Position numbers and translations under genes: made by a program. A DNA stretch of 14,368 bases from Gammaproteobacteria bacterium. GTDB taxonomy: Bacteria > Pseudomonadota > Gammaproteobacteria > DAOWEP01. Of the stretch, positions 6,205 through 14,214 are shown in pieces. A model generated the notes under the pieces. It was not told the DNA's origin. It was given only the letters and a program-made list of their open reading frames with translations, and did not search any database. Numbering within the stretch: the first letter of the stretch is position 1; each line of letters opens with the position of its first letter. The stretch is from positions 1 through 14,368 of the forward strand of contig DAOWEP010000175.1 in NCBI GenBank assembly GCA_030638455.1, in the 5' to 3' direction.

Positions 6205-8358
6205 TCAAAACTTGCCGTAATAGCCTTCTTTTAGTGCATCATACAAATTAGCTGCCGTATGCATTTCACCATCATATTCAATTTCTTCATTGCCCTTGAG
6301 TTCCACAACCGAGCCGTCTTCGAGCGTAAATTTGTAGGTTGTCTTTTCCAGATCCTCATCCTTCACAAGCACTCCCTGGAATGCCTCCGGGTTAAACCGG
6401 AATGTTGTACATCCTTTCAGACCTTGCTCATAAGCATAAAAATAAACGCCTTTGAAATCTTCAAAAGGATAATCTGTAGGTACGTTAGCCGTCTTTGAAA
6501 TAGATGAGTCTATCCATTTTTGTGCGGCCGCCTGAACATCCACATGTTCAGCTGGTGTAATGTTTTCAGCAGTAACGAAATACTCTGGCAATTTTTCATC
6601 GGCATTATCTGAATATGGCATTGCATTCTGGTTCACCAGCTCACGATATGCCAACAACTCAAAGGAATACACATCTACCTTTTCTTTGGTCTTTTTACCT
6701 TCACGGATTACATTTCGTGAATAATGATGCGCAAAACTGGGTTCAATACCATTGCTGGCGTTATTGGCTAATGAGAGAGAAATGGTCCCGGTTGGCGCAA
6801 TCGAACTATGATGCGTAAACCTTGAACCTATATTGGCGAGCTCGTCAACAAGATCAGGGTCAACTTCTGCAACTTGCTGCATATAATGGCTATAGCACGC
6901 ATGCAGAATCTTACCCTTGACCTTATCACCAGGCTGGTAGCCATCTCTTGCCATTTCCGGACGTGTACGCAACATCTCTGACGTTATTTCAAACTCTTCT
7001 TCCATTATTGGCGCTGGCCCTTTTTCCTTTGCCAGTTCCAGGCCTGCCCGCCAGCCTGTAATCGCAAGCTCCTTACTTACCCGTTCTGTAAATTCCAGTG
7101 ACTCCTTTGAACCATATTTCATGCGCATCATGGTCACAGTGGAACCAAGGCCCAGAAAACCCATACCATGTCTGCGCTTGCGCATGATTTCATCGCGCTG
7201 CCCTTCTAACGGCAAGCCATTAATCTCTACTACGTTATCCAGCATACGCGTAAAGATTGAAACCGTTTTACTGAATTCTTTCCAGTCAAACCGGGCATGA
7301 TCAGTAAACGGATCCAGCACAAAGCGAGTCAGGTTCACTGAACCCAACAGACAGGAACCATAAGGAGGTAAGGGTTGCTCACCACATGGGTTGGTCGCAC
7401 GAATATTTTCACAGAACCAGTTGTTGTTCATGTCATTAACTTTATCAATCAGGATAAAACCTGGCTCTGCATAATCATATGTAGACGCCATGATTACATC
7501 CCAGAGACGTCGTGCACGTATGGTACGATATATCTTGCAGGCAACCTGGCCAGTTTCATTTACAACGTATTCTTCCTTGTATGGCCAGTCACGCCAGACT
7601 ACCTTTGACTCATCATTCGCATCGATCTCACCGCTTTCTATTTCACTTTTGTCTGCCGGAAATGCAAGTTTCCAGTCATTGTCACTCTTGACGGCCTCCA
7701 TAAATTCATCGGTAATCAATAAAGAAAGGTTAAACTGGCGCAGGCGTCCGGCTTCTCGTTTGGCTCGAACAAAATCCATTACATCCGGATGCCCCACATC
7801 AAAGGTGGCCATCTGGGCACCACGCCTGCCACCGGCAGATGAAACGGTAAAACACATCTTGTCGTATATATCCATGAAGGATAACGGACCAGATGTATAG
7901 GCTCCGGCACCGGAAACATAAGCACCCTTTGGACGTAACGTGGAAAACTCATACCCGATTCCGCAGCCGGCCTTCAGTGTTAGGCCAGCCTCATGCACCT
8001 TGCCCAGAATGTCGTTCATGGAATCCTGGACAATCCCCGAAACGGTACAGTTAATCGTTGAGGTTGCTGGCTTATGTTCCTGTGCCCCGGCATTGGAAAT
8101 AATACGGCCTGCCGGGATTGCGCCCCGCCGTAATGCCCATAAAAAAAGATCGTGCCACTCTTCTCTTTTTTGTGGTGTATCTTCAACATCTGCCAGCGCA
8201 CGCGCTACCCGCTTATAGGTAGCATCCATATCCTGGTCTACTACAACCCCATCCTTACTTTTAAGACGATATTTCTTGTCCCAGATATCCATAGAGGTAT
8301 TCTGAAACGGAATATCGGTTACCTGGTTTGAAACAGCTTTCAGATGTGCGGAATTCAT
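6205..8358 (-). CDS. nrdJa: NrdJa: catalytic subunit of adenosylcobalamin-dependent (class II) ribonucleotide reductase
   Basis: This enzyme reduces ribonucleotides to deoxyribonucleotides using adenosylcobalamin to generate the active-site thiyl radical, so it works with or without oxygen. The active-site motif ATNPCGEQPLP gives Asn323, Cys325 (radical cysteine) and Glu327. The substrate-reducing pair is Cys104 in STINCTVSG and Cys336, 11 residues after the radical cysteine, the same spacing as in Thermotoga NrdJ as I recall it. The phosphate-binding APTGTISL loop is present in the C-terminal half, and GLKGCTTFRFNPE marks the usual end of the barrel. At 717 residues it ends where the split P. 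aeruginosa NrdJa ends, and NrdJb supplies the rest. There is no ATP-cone at the N-terminus. An in-frame TAA two codons upstream makes the ATG at 8358 the earliest start. The only Shine-Dalgarno-like site, GAGGGG, is 13 bases away, which is long. Confidence 0.93.
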   Translation of the reverse strand: MNSAHLKAVSNQVTDIPFQNTSMDIWDKKYRLKSKDGVVVDQDMDATYKRVARALADVEDTPQKREEWHDLFLWALRRGAIPAGRIISNAGAQEHKPATSTINCTVSGIVQDSMNDILGKVHEAGLTLKAGCGIGYEFSTLRPKGAYVSGAGAYTSGPLSFMDIYDKMCFTVSSAGGRRGAQMATFDVGHPDVMDFVRAKREAGRLRQFNLSLLITDEFMEAVKSDNDWKLAFPADKSEIESGEIDANDESKVVWRDWPYKEEYVVNETGQVACKIYRTIRARRLWDVIMASTYDYAEPGFILIDKVNDMNNNWFCENIRATNPCGEQPLPPYGSCLLGSVNLTRFVLDPFTDHARFDWKEFSKTVSIFTRMLDNVVEINGLPLEGQRDEIMRKRRHGMGFLGLGSTVTMMRMKYGSKESLEFTERVSKELAITGWRAGLELAKEKGPAPIMEEEFEITSEMLRTRPEMARDGYQPGDKVKGKILHACYSHYMQQVAEVDPDLVDELANIGSRFTHHSSIAPTGTISLSLANNASNGIEPSFAHHYSRNVIREGKKTKEKVDVYSFELLAYRELVNQNAMPYSDNADEKLPEYFVTAENITPAEHVDVQAAAQKWIDSSISKTANVPTDYPFEDFKGVYFYAYEQGLKGCTTFRFNPEAFQGVLVKDEDLEKTTYKFTLEDGSVVELKGNEEIEYDGEMHTAANLYDALKEGYYGKF

Positions 8359-8390
8359 AATTTAGCGATATCCCCTCATTATTTATTATA

Positions 8391-8419
8391 ATTATTGTGC
8401 CGATGCACAGATAACTCAA
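8391..8419 (-). promoter_or_regulatory. Sigma70-type promoter for nrdJa-nrdJb with palindrome in the spacer
   Basis: On the minus strand TTGAGT (8419-8414) and AATAAT (8396-8391) are 17 bases apart, matching 4/6 and 5/6. A perfect TATAAT lies six bases further on (8390-8385) as an alternative -10. The spacer is almost entirely filled by the inverted repeat TGTGC-CGAT-GCACA (8396-8409), a natural place for a repressor to bind. The sequence does not resemble the NrdR box I know, and is only distantly LexA-like (CTGT-N8-ACAA). Confidence 0.5.
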
Positions 8420-8471
8420 TACAGCTTGTTATCCATTACGTTATTATCCGGCGCCTGCTTTTTTTATTTTC

Positions 8472-8505
8472 TAGTCAACTTTTTAACTTTCTGTAGTCAA
8501 CTTTT
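8472..8505. repeat. Tandem 12-bp direct repeat TAGTCAACTTTT, 22-bp period, upstream of nrdJa
   Basis: TAGTCAACTTTT occurs at 8472-8483 and 8494-8505, two helical turns apart and about 55-85 bases upstream of the predicted nrdJ -35. A ten-base core recurs between nrdJa and nrdJb (6191-6200). The same-face spacing is typical of activator or two-component response-regulator sites. No known regulator motif is recognised with confidence. Confidence 0.5.
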
Positions 8506-8519
8506 GTTGCGAACTGTTA

Positions 8520-8884
8520 ATGTAGAATTAGTCGATGATACGGCATTCCGGGTATATACATGACGGGCAATCCACTTGATTCTTCAGCGAAACCCCTTAT
8601 AAATACACCTATATCCTCGACCCAGAACACATACTATATCTTGTATGCCATCCAATTAGATTATGCACTGGCAGCCGCCATGTCAAGGCAATTCCTGCGT
8701 CAGGATAGAAATATTTATCTATTAAAAACAATCAATTACAAGTTAATTAGTTTTTTATATTATTTTCATAAGGATAGAAAGTATAGCGTCATAATAATGG
8801 CATGCACTACATATTGTGTCTATAAATTATACATGATTATCCATTAATCACCCGGTTTACTGGAAACACCATGACGTTCGCCCC
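8520..8884. other. Intergenic stretch without a credible gene, between divergent nrdJ and hsp20
   Basis: This sequence is AT-rich. A 95-codon open frame at 8560-8847 has no ribosome-binding site and becomes Ile/Lys/Tyr-rich in its second half, so I do not call it. A ten-base direct repeat AGGATAGAAA occurs at 8702-8711 and 8771-8780. No RNA gene or mobile-element border is seen. Confidence 0.4.
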
Positions 8885-8912
8885 CTTGAAAACATGCCTG
8901 ATGACTATATCT
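8885..8912 (+). promoter_or_regulatory. Sigma32-like heat-shock promoter for hsp20
   Basis: CTTGAAA (8885-8891), in the extended form CCCTTGAA, is a perfect heat-shock -35. After 13 bases, CTATATCT (8905-8912) partly matches the -10 CCCCATNT, and a following TA also fits. Transcription would begin near 8918, giving a leader of about 97 bases. Confidence 0.5.
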
Positions 8913-8930
8913 AAAACATATGCATTCAGA

Positions 8931-8975
8931 TTATTGAGTTTAATTATCCAGAACAAGCTGGAAAAAACTCGATAA
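8931..8975 (+). promoter_or_regulatory. Nested hairpin in the hsp20 5' leader
   Basis: An outer stem, TTATTGAGTTT (8931-8941) with AAACTCGATAA (8965-8975), gives 11 bp with one G-T wobble. It encloses an inner hairpin TCCAG-AACAAG-CTGGA (8947-8962). It would form at the very 5' end of the predicted heat-shock transcript. It does not include the AGGAG at 9003-9007, so a simple thermometer that hides the ribosome site is not evident. mRNA stabilisation or a multi-hairpin thermosensor are alternatives. Confidence 0.42.
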
Positions 8976-9014
8976 GAAGATAAACCAATTCGATAGTTTG
9001 ACAGGAGAAACATC

Positions 9015-9452
9015 ATGAGACTTACACGATACGAACCATGGGGGCTTTTAAACCAGTTGTCCCGTGAATTGAGCAGCCCGCTTTACCCGGCGACAGGCGA
9101 GGAAAAGGAAACTGCATCCGCCAGTGACTGGGCACCTGATGTAGACATCAAAGAAGATGACAATCAATTTGTAATCACTGCAGACGTCCCAGGAGTTGAC
9201 CCAAAGGACATCGACGTGCACATGGAAAATGGCATGCTAAGCATTAGTGGTGAGCGTAGCTCGGAAACCAAAGAAGAACGCGAAGGTTACAAACGCATTG
9301 AACGTGCCCGCGGCACTTTTTTACGCCGATTTACGCTGCCGGATACAGCAGACGCAGACAAAATCTCTGCAAAAAGTAACCACGGGGTATTGGAAATCAC
9401 TATTCCCAAGCATGAAAAATCGCAAGCGCGTAAAATTTCCATATCGCACTAA
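9015..9452 (+). CDS. Small heat-shock protein, Hsp20/alpha-crystallin family
   Basis: This 145-residue cytoplasmic holdase chaperone binds unfolding proteins until ATP-dependent chaperones act. The N-terminal region (1-38) is short. The alpha-crystallin domain runs from about WAPDVDIKEDDNQFVITADVPGV (residue 39 onward) through GERSSE and FLRRFTLPD to the signature NHGVLEITIPK (residues 122-132). The C-terminal tail contains the I-x-I anchor as ISI in RKISIS, which docks neighbouring dimers in oligomers. The site CAGGAG is placed well before the ATG. The promoter is sigma32-like and the leader is structured. The next gene, degQ, encodes a periplasmic quality-control protease, so the pair may share a stress theme, but 254 bases and a hairpin separate them. 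The domain resembles the class A group with IbpA-like use, but I give no symbol. Confidence 0.92.
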   Translation: MRLTRYEPWGLLNQLSRELSSPLYPATGEEKETASASDWAPDVDIKEDDNQFVITADVPGVDPKDIDVHMENGMLSISGERSSETKEEREGYKRIERARGTFLRRFTLPDTADADKISAKSNHGVLEITIPKHEKSQARKISISH

Positions 9453-9484
9453 ATTCGCTTTTTTATAGCCGCTTGTAGAAAAAT

Positions 9485-9514
9485 GGCTGCTGCATCAACC
9501 ATGGCGCAGCGGCC
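9485..9514. terminator. Hairpin after hsp20
   Basis: GGCTGCTGC (9485-9493) pairs with GCAGCGGCC (9506-9514): nine bp with one wobble and a 12-base loop. It starts 32 bases after the hsp20 stop. No T-tract follows on the plus strand. On the minus strand a short ATTTTTC does follow, although no minus-strand gene ends here. It probably marks the 3' end of the hsp20 mRNA. Confidence 0.35.
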
Positions 9515-9542
9515 TTAGTGTGTGACCGGAAAGTCTGCATAC

Positions 9543-9570
9543 AGAACTTTTACCTTCATAATCTGTCACT
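9543..9570 (+). promoter_or_regulatory. Tentative sigmaE-type promoter for degQ
   Basis: AGAACTT (9543-9549) matches six of seven bases of the envelope-stress -35 GGAACTT. TCACT (9566-9570) lies 16 bases on, where a TCTGA-like -10 is expected, but matches it poorly. The idea is supported mainly by the known sigmaE control of many periplasmic HtrA proteases. Confidence 0.22.
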
Positions 9571-9706
9571 ATAACCATTACCGCCGTGAACAAACTCTGA
9601 AGACAGGTTTCCTGCTACAGGACTATATCGGATGGTCATTGTTACACCGTAATTAATTATAATTATATCAATATGTTCGCCAGTAAATCAAAAAGGTAAT
9701 ACAGAA

Positions 9707-11074
9707 ATGAAAAGGTATTTTCTAGTAATAATAAGCACTCTGGTACTCACATTTTCCGGCCTCGCTAACACATATGCGGCATTCCCTTCAGAAATAAACG
9801 GCCAGCCTCTACCTTCATTAGCACCCATGCTGGAAAAAACGATCCCGGGTGTTGTCAATATTGCCACTCAGGGAACGGTAAAGGTACGTGATCCATTTTT
9901 TGATGACCCGATTTTTCGACATTTCTTCAACATGCCGAACCGACCACGTGAACGTAAAACTCAAAGCCTGGGCTCCGGCGTTATCATCGATGCAGATAAA
10001 GGTTATGTACTGACCAACAACCATGTTATAGCAGAGGCAGACAAGATCACCGTAACACTGACCGATGGCCGGAACCTTGAGGCAGAACTGATTGGCACCG
10101 ACCCGGAATCAGATGTAGCCGTTATCCAGATACCTGCTGAAGACCTGGTTGCACTACCAACTGCCGACTCCAGTAAACTTCGTGTGGGTGATTTTGTAGT
10201 CGCCATCGGTAACCCGTTTGGGCTGGGGCAAACCGTAACCTCAGGTATTGTTAGCGCCATGGGCCGTTCCGGGCTTGGCATTGAAGGCTATGAAGATTTT
10301 ATCCAGACCGATGCATCTATTAACCCCGGTAACTCGGGCGGCGCACTGGTTAACCTGCATGGTGAACTGGTAGGGCTAAACACTGCCATCCTGTCACGCA
10401 GTGGTGGCAATATTGGTATTGGTTTTGCCATCCCGATCAACATGGTGCAACAGCTTATGGGTCAGTTGATTGATCACGGTGAGGTCAGGCGCGGGCGGCT
10501 CGGAGTTCATATACAGAACCTCACCCCGGAACTTGCCAGGGCGTTTGATCTTGATAACGGCAAGGGTGCAGTAGTGTCACGCGTGATTGAGGGCTCAGCT
10601 GCAGACAAGGCCAAACTCAAAAGCGGTGACATTATTACTTCCGTAAATGGAAGTGAGATTGACAATGCCTCCAGCCTGCGTAATGCAATTGGAATGTTGC
10701 GTGTTGGCCAAAGAGTGAAAATCAAGCTACTTAGGAACGGAAAGCAACAAACTGCTTTTGTCGTTATTGCCGAGCCCGAGACTACCAGGGTAGAAGCAGA
10801 GAAACTGCACCGACATCTGCAAGGTGCATCACTCGGTGAAATTGATGAAAATCACCCGTTATCTGGCAAGGCGAATGGTGTACTGGTATATGACGTGGAA
10901 CGTGGAAGCGCCGCCTGGTCTGCCGGCCTGCGCAAGGGTGACATTATTACCTCTATAAACAGGAAGCGTGTTGAAAATCTGGATGCGCTCAAAGAGGCGC
11001 TGGGGCATAACGGCAAATCCCTATTACTGAATGTTCGTCGTGGTAATGGCGCAATGTTTCTGTTTATCCAGTAA
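9707..11074 (+). CDS. degQ: DegQ-type periplasmic serine endoprotease (HtrA/Do family)
   Basis: This 455-residue trypsin-fold protease with two PDZ domains degrades or refolds damaged proteins in the periplasm. The signal peptide has a basic start MKR and a hydrophobic stretch over residues 4-20, with cleavage around residues 24-25. The catalytic triad is His106 (TNNHVIAEAD), Asp136 (PESDVAVI) and Ser210 (NPGNSGGAL). PDZ1 spans about 255-345, with RRGRLGVHIQ at its start and KSGDIITSVNG. PDZ2 spans about 375-455, with GVLVYDVERGSAAWSAGLRKGDIITSI. The length, the short LA loop (RDPFFDDPIFRHFFNMP) and the second PDZ favour DegQ/MucD over DegS, which has a single PDZ and a membrane anchor. DegP and DegQ cannot be separated further from sequence alone. 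It converges on the large methyltransferase-VWA gene, with only 46 bases between their stops. Confidence 0.9.
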   Translation: MKRYFLVIISTLVLTFSGLANTYAAFPSEINGQPLPSLAPMLEKTIPGVVNIATQGTVKVRDPFFDDPIFRHFFNMPNRPRERKTQSLGSGVIIDADKGYVLTNNHVIAEADKITVTLTDGRNLEAELIGTDPESDVAVIQIPAEDLVALPTADSSKLRVGDFVVAIGNPFGLGQTVTSGIVSAMGRSGLGIEGYEDFIQTDASINPGNSGGALVNLHGELVGLNTAILSRSGGNIGIGFAIPINMVQQLMGQLIDHGEVRRGRLGVHIQNLTPELARAFDLDNGKGAVVSRVIEGSAADKAKLKSGDIITSVNGSEIDNASSLRNAIGMLRVGQRVKIKLLRNGKQQTAFVVIAEPETTRVEAEKLHRHLQGASLGEIDENHPLSGKANGVLVYDVERGSAAWSAGLRKGDIITSINRKRVENLDALKEALGHNGKSLLLNVRRGNGAMFLFIQ

Positions 11075-11120
11075 AGAAAGAACTGGGGACTTAACACAAC
11101 TTACACTTTCCCAATGCCCA

Positions 11121-14100
11121 TCAGGTTGTCAACCGCCGATAGATATCCGATACCTTTAACGGCAACTTGCGCACCTCATCGATTACTGTGTAGTTCACGG
11201 CACCATACATATGTGGCAGATAGTCGCTGGCCTCACTGTCGATGGTGATACAAAACGGGTGGATGCCTTTTCGCTTCGCTTCTATTAATGCCATGCGCGT
11301 ATCTTCTATTCCGTACTCGCCACGATAGCCATCAAAGTCATCTGGCTTGCCATCTGACAGGGTAATGAGCAGCTTTGTGCGCGCCTCCACCTCATCCAGC
11401 AATTTGGTCAGGTGACGGATGATCACCCCCATACGCGTATAGTCTTTTGGCCCTATCCCGCAGATTCTTGCCTTGACCTCATTATCGTATCGCTCATCAA
11501 ATTCCTTGATGCGATACAACTCACAACGCTTGCGCGTCATGCCTGAGAAACCGTAAATGGCATATCGGTCACCCAGTATTTCCAGCGCCTCGCATAGCAA
11601 TATCAGGGATTCACGCTCTGCATCGTTAATCCAGCCCTTGGTAGAACCACTCATGTCCACCATAAACATCACGGCAATATTGCGGTCCAGCTTATGTTTT
11701 TTTGTAAACAGATTATCGGTCATTTCTAACCCGGCACTGGCATCCCCGAAGGCTTCTACCAGAGCATCGATATCCACATCATCCCCATACGGCTGTTTCT
11801 TTAACACCTTGTCCTCACCACGTAAGACCTCGAAGCTGCGACGAATATTTTTTATCAAGCCCTTGTGCCTTGCCAGGGTGCGATCCACGAACGATGTATA
11901 CAATGGATTAACCGGAACCTCTCGAAGTACGCACCAGTTCTTGTGGTAATGCTGTCGCTTAAAGTCCCATTCGTTATACAGGTGCGCGCCCTTCTCATGA
12001 TAGGTACCCTCCCACATATTCATGCTTTCTTCTCCTGTCGGCGGAGCATAGCCACCATCGCCGGCCGCCACCAGATATTCCTCTGGTATTTCCCCAAGAT
12101 CCTGCATTATTGAAGCAAGTAATGCATCAACCTCTACAGGGGGCGCAACTGGCTGACCATCAATCTCTATTTGTTGATTTCCCTGGCCAGACTCACTGTC
12201 CGGTTCTGAAGGTTTTAGTCTGATACGTAGCCCTTTAGTCCTCTCATCTTCTTGCTCCTGTTTCCGTCGATCCTTATCAGCCACAAGCTTGGCAAGGCTT
12301 TTTTGCAGTGATTCCTTTTCATGCCTGATCCTGGCCTCGCGTACCTGGGCGACTTCATCCAGCCGCAAGCTGCCCTGAAAATACAGGCGTGGTGGAATTT
12401 GAATATCTGCTGGCAGGTGCGACAGAACATCAAGTGTGTCCCTGACACTGGTATTCACTTTTTGCAGAGGAGAGATAAACTGTTCCCAGCCGGGCGGAAC
12501 CACGAGTGTATCCGAAAGTTCACAAAGCTCCAGCAATTGACGGTGCATACCCGGCAGATCATGCTGGATACAGGATAACAGTCTGCGTGTTTCCAGCGCA
12601 TGAAATAATGCTATGGCACGTTCAAGACTTTCATAACAGGACAGCACATCCATAAGGTCAACCATAAACGTGCCATACCAGACATGCGCCCACTGCTGCA
12701 CCACCATGGCCCTGCATAAACGATGGTTGTCGTCTCTATTACGGAAACGTGCAACAACCGCCGGAATAAAAATACTCTCTGTGTCCGTATACAGGGTATC
12801 TGCGGTGTCCAGTTTTAACTTGCGCCCATGCAGGCCATGCACAAAATTTTCCAACACCCCGACCACTTCCCTGTAAACCGCACCATGCGCCTGTCCCTGC
12901 ATTTTCTTTGTAAAACTCTCCAGGTCCTTTAACACTGTCATGGCCGGATATAAGCCCGCAGTATCGTACTGATCCATCGCATACACCAGCCAGGCCTCTA
13001 CACCTGTTTTCCCCATACTGGTTAACGCCTGGCGCACCCTTGCTACAAACTGGTAGGCCATTTCAGCATTGATTGCCGCCACCACCTCTACCCAGTGCAA
13101 GGCAAATTCCTGTTGATCACGGTCCAGTTCAGAAAGTTGTCCGGCGGCCTCTTCATTGCCATAAAAAAATGATGGGTCAATATATCGGTCAAGCCTTCTC
13201 TCTATATGAATAGTACTTAACGAAACCGTATTATCTTTTATTTGCAAAGGATCATGCTCATCATGACAGGCGACCGCAACACCAGCAGAGAGGCGCCTGC
13301 CATCTTCGGTCGCGATCTCCAGTGAAAAGTTTTTGATATTTCTTCCGGTAAAGTCCTTGCCCAGCAGTACGGCAAGGCTATCTGCCTTCCAGCTCTTTTC
13401 ACGTTGCGAAAACCAGATTCCCTGATATTGTTCTGATAAAAGGCGCGGCAACAAGCTGGTCAGGCGAACAAGATCACAATCTATATCCCACATCTGCCGA
13501 GCCGGGCCATGACCAAGTACTGGGGGGTCCATGATGATAAAATCATACTGCAGCCTTTCCCGTACTGCGCGTTCTACAAATGTCATCACATCGTCCTGAA
13601 CCCATTCGACGCCGGGATGTGTAATGTTTTTTCGTGCGATCTCCAGTTTTTCGGTACTGGCTTCAACATGTGTTACCTCGGCCCCAGCCTGTACCGCTGC
13701 CAGCGTTGCGCCCCCGGTACCCGCAAACAGGTTAAGCGCACGCAAGGACTCCATGTCATAGCAACCACCAAGACGCTGATGTATCCAGCGCCAACCAATC
13801 AACAGCGCAGGATGCAGGCCAATACCGCCGTTGTCTTCCAGTAGAACCTGGACTTCATAGCCATCCAGCCATATCTTCCACTCGCGCGGAAGGCCTTCAC
13901 GCTGCGGCTCCCAGACACCAAAACTGGAATCACGTGCATGGAATACCCAGTCTGCGTTCCAGTCTTCTGTAACAGATAATGCACCACTGGCATTCCTGTC
14001 AGGCCGGTCTACAAGATACATGCCTAGCCGTTCCAGCTTGCGGCCTTCCCCAAAATCAATCAGGGCATAATCATCCAGCGGTGTTTGAAGAAAGGTGTTT

Positions 14101-14159
14101 TCAATCATAAGATTCGGCCAATAATTACAGTAATGGTCTTTGTAAGCCGAAGCATACAA
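11121..14159 (-). CDS. Fusion of a SAM-dependent methyltransferase domain and a NorD/CbbO-like VWA protein (1012 aa)
   Basis: One uninterrupted frame joins two domain types. Residues about 18-300 resemble the RlmI/RlmK-like class I methyltransferases (COG1092): an N-terminal LIDFGEGRKLERLG block, motif I LNLFAGTGG (142-150), an acidic HVEAS strand end and motif IV MDPP with D211-P-P. Residues about 330-610 are helical, then a charged coiled-coil-like, low-complexity linker follows (about 600-680). Residues about 715-1012 match the C-terminal part of NorD/CbbO proteins, with a VWA domain whose MIDAS motif is intact: D835-x-S837-x-S839, T908 and D936. NorD and CbbO act as adaptors for MoxR-type AAA+ ATPases that activate nitric oxide reductase or Rubisco. 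No such ATPase, nor NO reductase or Rubisco gene, is in the window. The start could instead be the ATG at 14108 (residue 18), where family resemblance begins; neither start has a good ribosome-binding site. The substrate of the methyltransferase is unknown. The motif IV region (DPPVLGHGP) lacks the lysine of the usual DPPKFGRGP. Confidence 0.85.
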   Translation of the reverse strand: MYASAYKDHYCNYWPNLMIENTFLQTPLDDYALIDFGEGRKLERLGMYLVDRPDRNASGALSVTEDWNADWVFHARDSSFGVWEPQREGLPREWKIWLDGYEVQVLLEDNGGIGLHPALLIGWRWIHQRLGGCYDMESLRALNLFAGTGGATLAAVQAGAEVTHVEASTEKLEIARKNITHPGVEWVQDDVMTFVERAVRERLQYDFIIMDPPVLGHGPARQMWDIDCDLVRLTSLLPRLLSEQYQGIWFSQREKSWKADSLAVLLGKDFTGRNIKNFSLEIATEDGRRLSAGVAVACHDEHDPLQIKDNTVSLSTIHIERRLDRYIDPSFFYGNEEAAGQLSELDRDQQEFALHWVEVVAAINAEMAYQFVARVRQALTSMGKTGVEAWLVYAMDQYDTAGLYPAMTVLKDLESFTKKMQGQAHGAVYREVVGVLENFVHGLHGRKLKLDTADTLYTDTESIFIPAVVARFRNRDDNHRLCRAMVVQQWAHVWYGTFMVDLMDVLSCYESLERAIALFHALETRRLLSCIQHDLPGMHRQLLELCELSDTLVVPPGWEQFISPLQKVNTSVRDTLDVLSHLPADIQIPPRLYFQGSLRLDEVAQVREARIRHEKESLQKSLAKLVADKDRRKQEQEDERTKGLRIRLKPSEPDSESGQGNQQIEIDGQPVAPPVEVDALLASIMQDLGEIPEEYLVAAGDGGYAPPTGEESMNMWEGTYHEKGAHLYNEWDFKRQHYHKNWCVLREVPVNPLYTSFVDRTLARHKGLIKNIRRSFEVLRGEDKVLKKQPYGDDVDIDALVEAFGDASAGLEMTDNLFTKKHKLDRNIAVMFMVDMSGSTKGWINDAERESLILLCEALEILGDRYAIYGFSGMTRKRCELYRIKEFDERYDNEVKARICGIGPKDYTRMGVIIRHLTKLLDEVEARTKLLITLSDGKPDDFDGYRGEYGIEDTRMALIEAKRKGIHPFCITIDSEASDYLPHMYGAVNYTVIDEVRKLPLKVSDIYRRLTT

Positions 14160-14214
14160 TAACTACGCCCTTCTATATTGCATAACATTAACTGCACAAT
14201 ATTAGCCACTATTA

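Noticed and set aside
8396..8411. LexA (SOS) box in the nrdJ promoter
   Set aside because: Only CTGT-N8-ACAA is present, with a GC-rich centre instead of the alternating AT core; too far from consensus.
8359..8520. Cobalamin riboswitch or NrdR box ahead of the B12-dependent reductase
   Set aside because: The predicted leader is only about 26 bases, with no B12-box-like sequence, and the palindrome present does not match the NrdR consensus I know.
8734..8758. AATTA...TAATT followed by six T as a terminator
   Set aside because: The stem is only five A-T pairs and no gene ends just upstream.
8560..8847. Open frame of 95 codons between nrdJ and hsp20
   Set aside because: No ribosome-binding site, no recognisable motif, and an Ile/Lys/Tyr-rich second half typical of translated AT-rich intergenic DNA.
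11075..11120. Terminator between convergent degQ and the large gene
   Set aside because: Only GGGA/TCCC pairing with a long loop is available; no convincing stem or T-tract.
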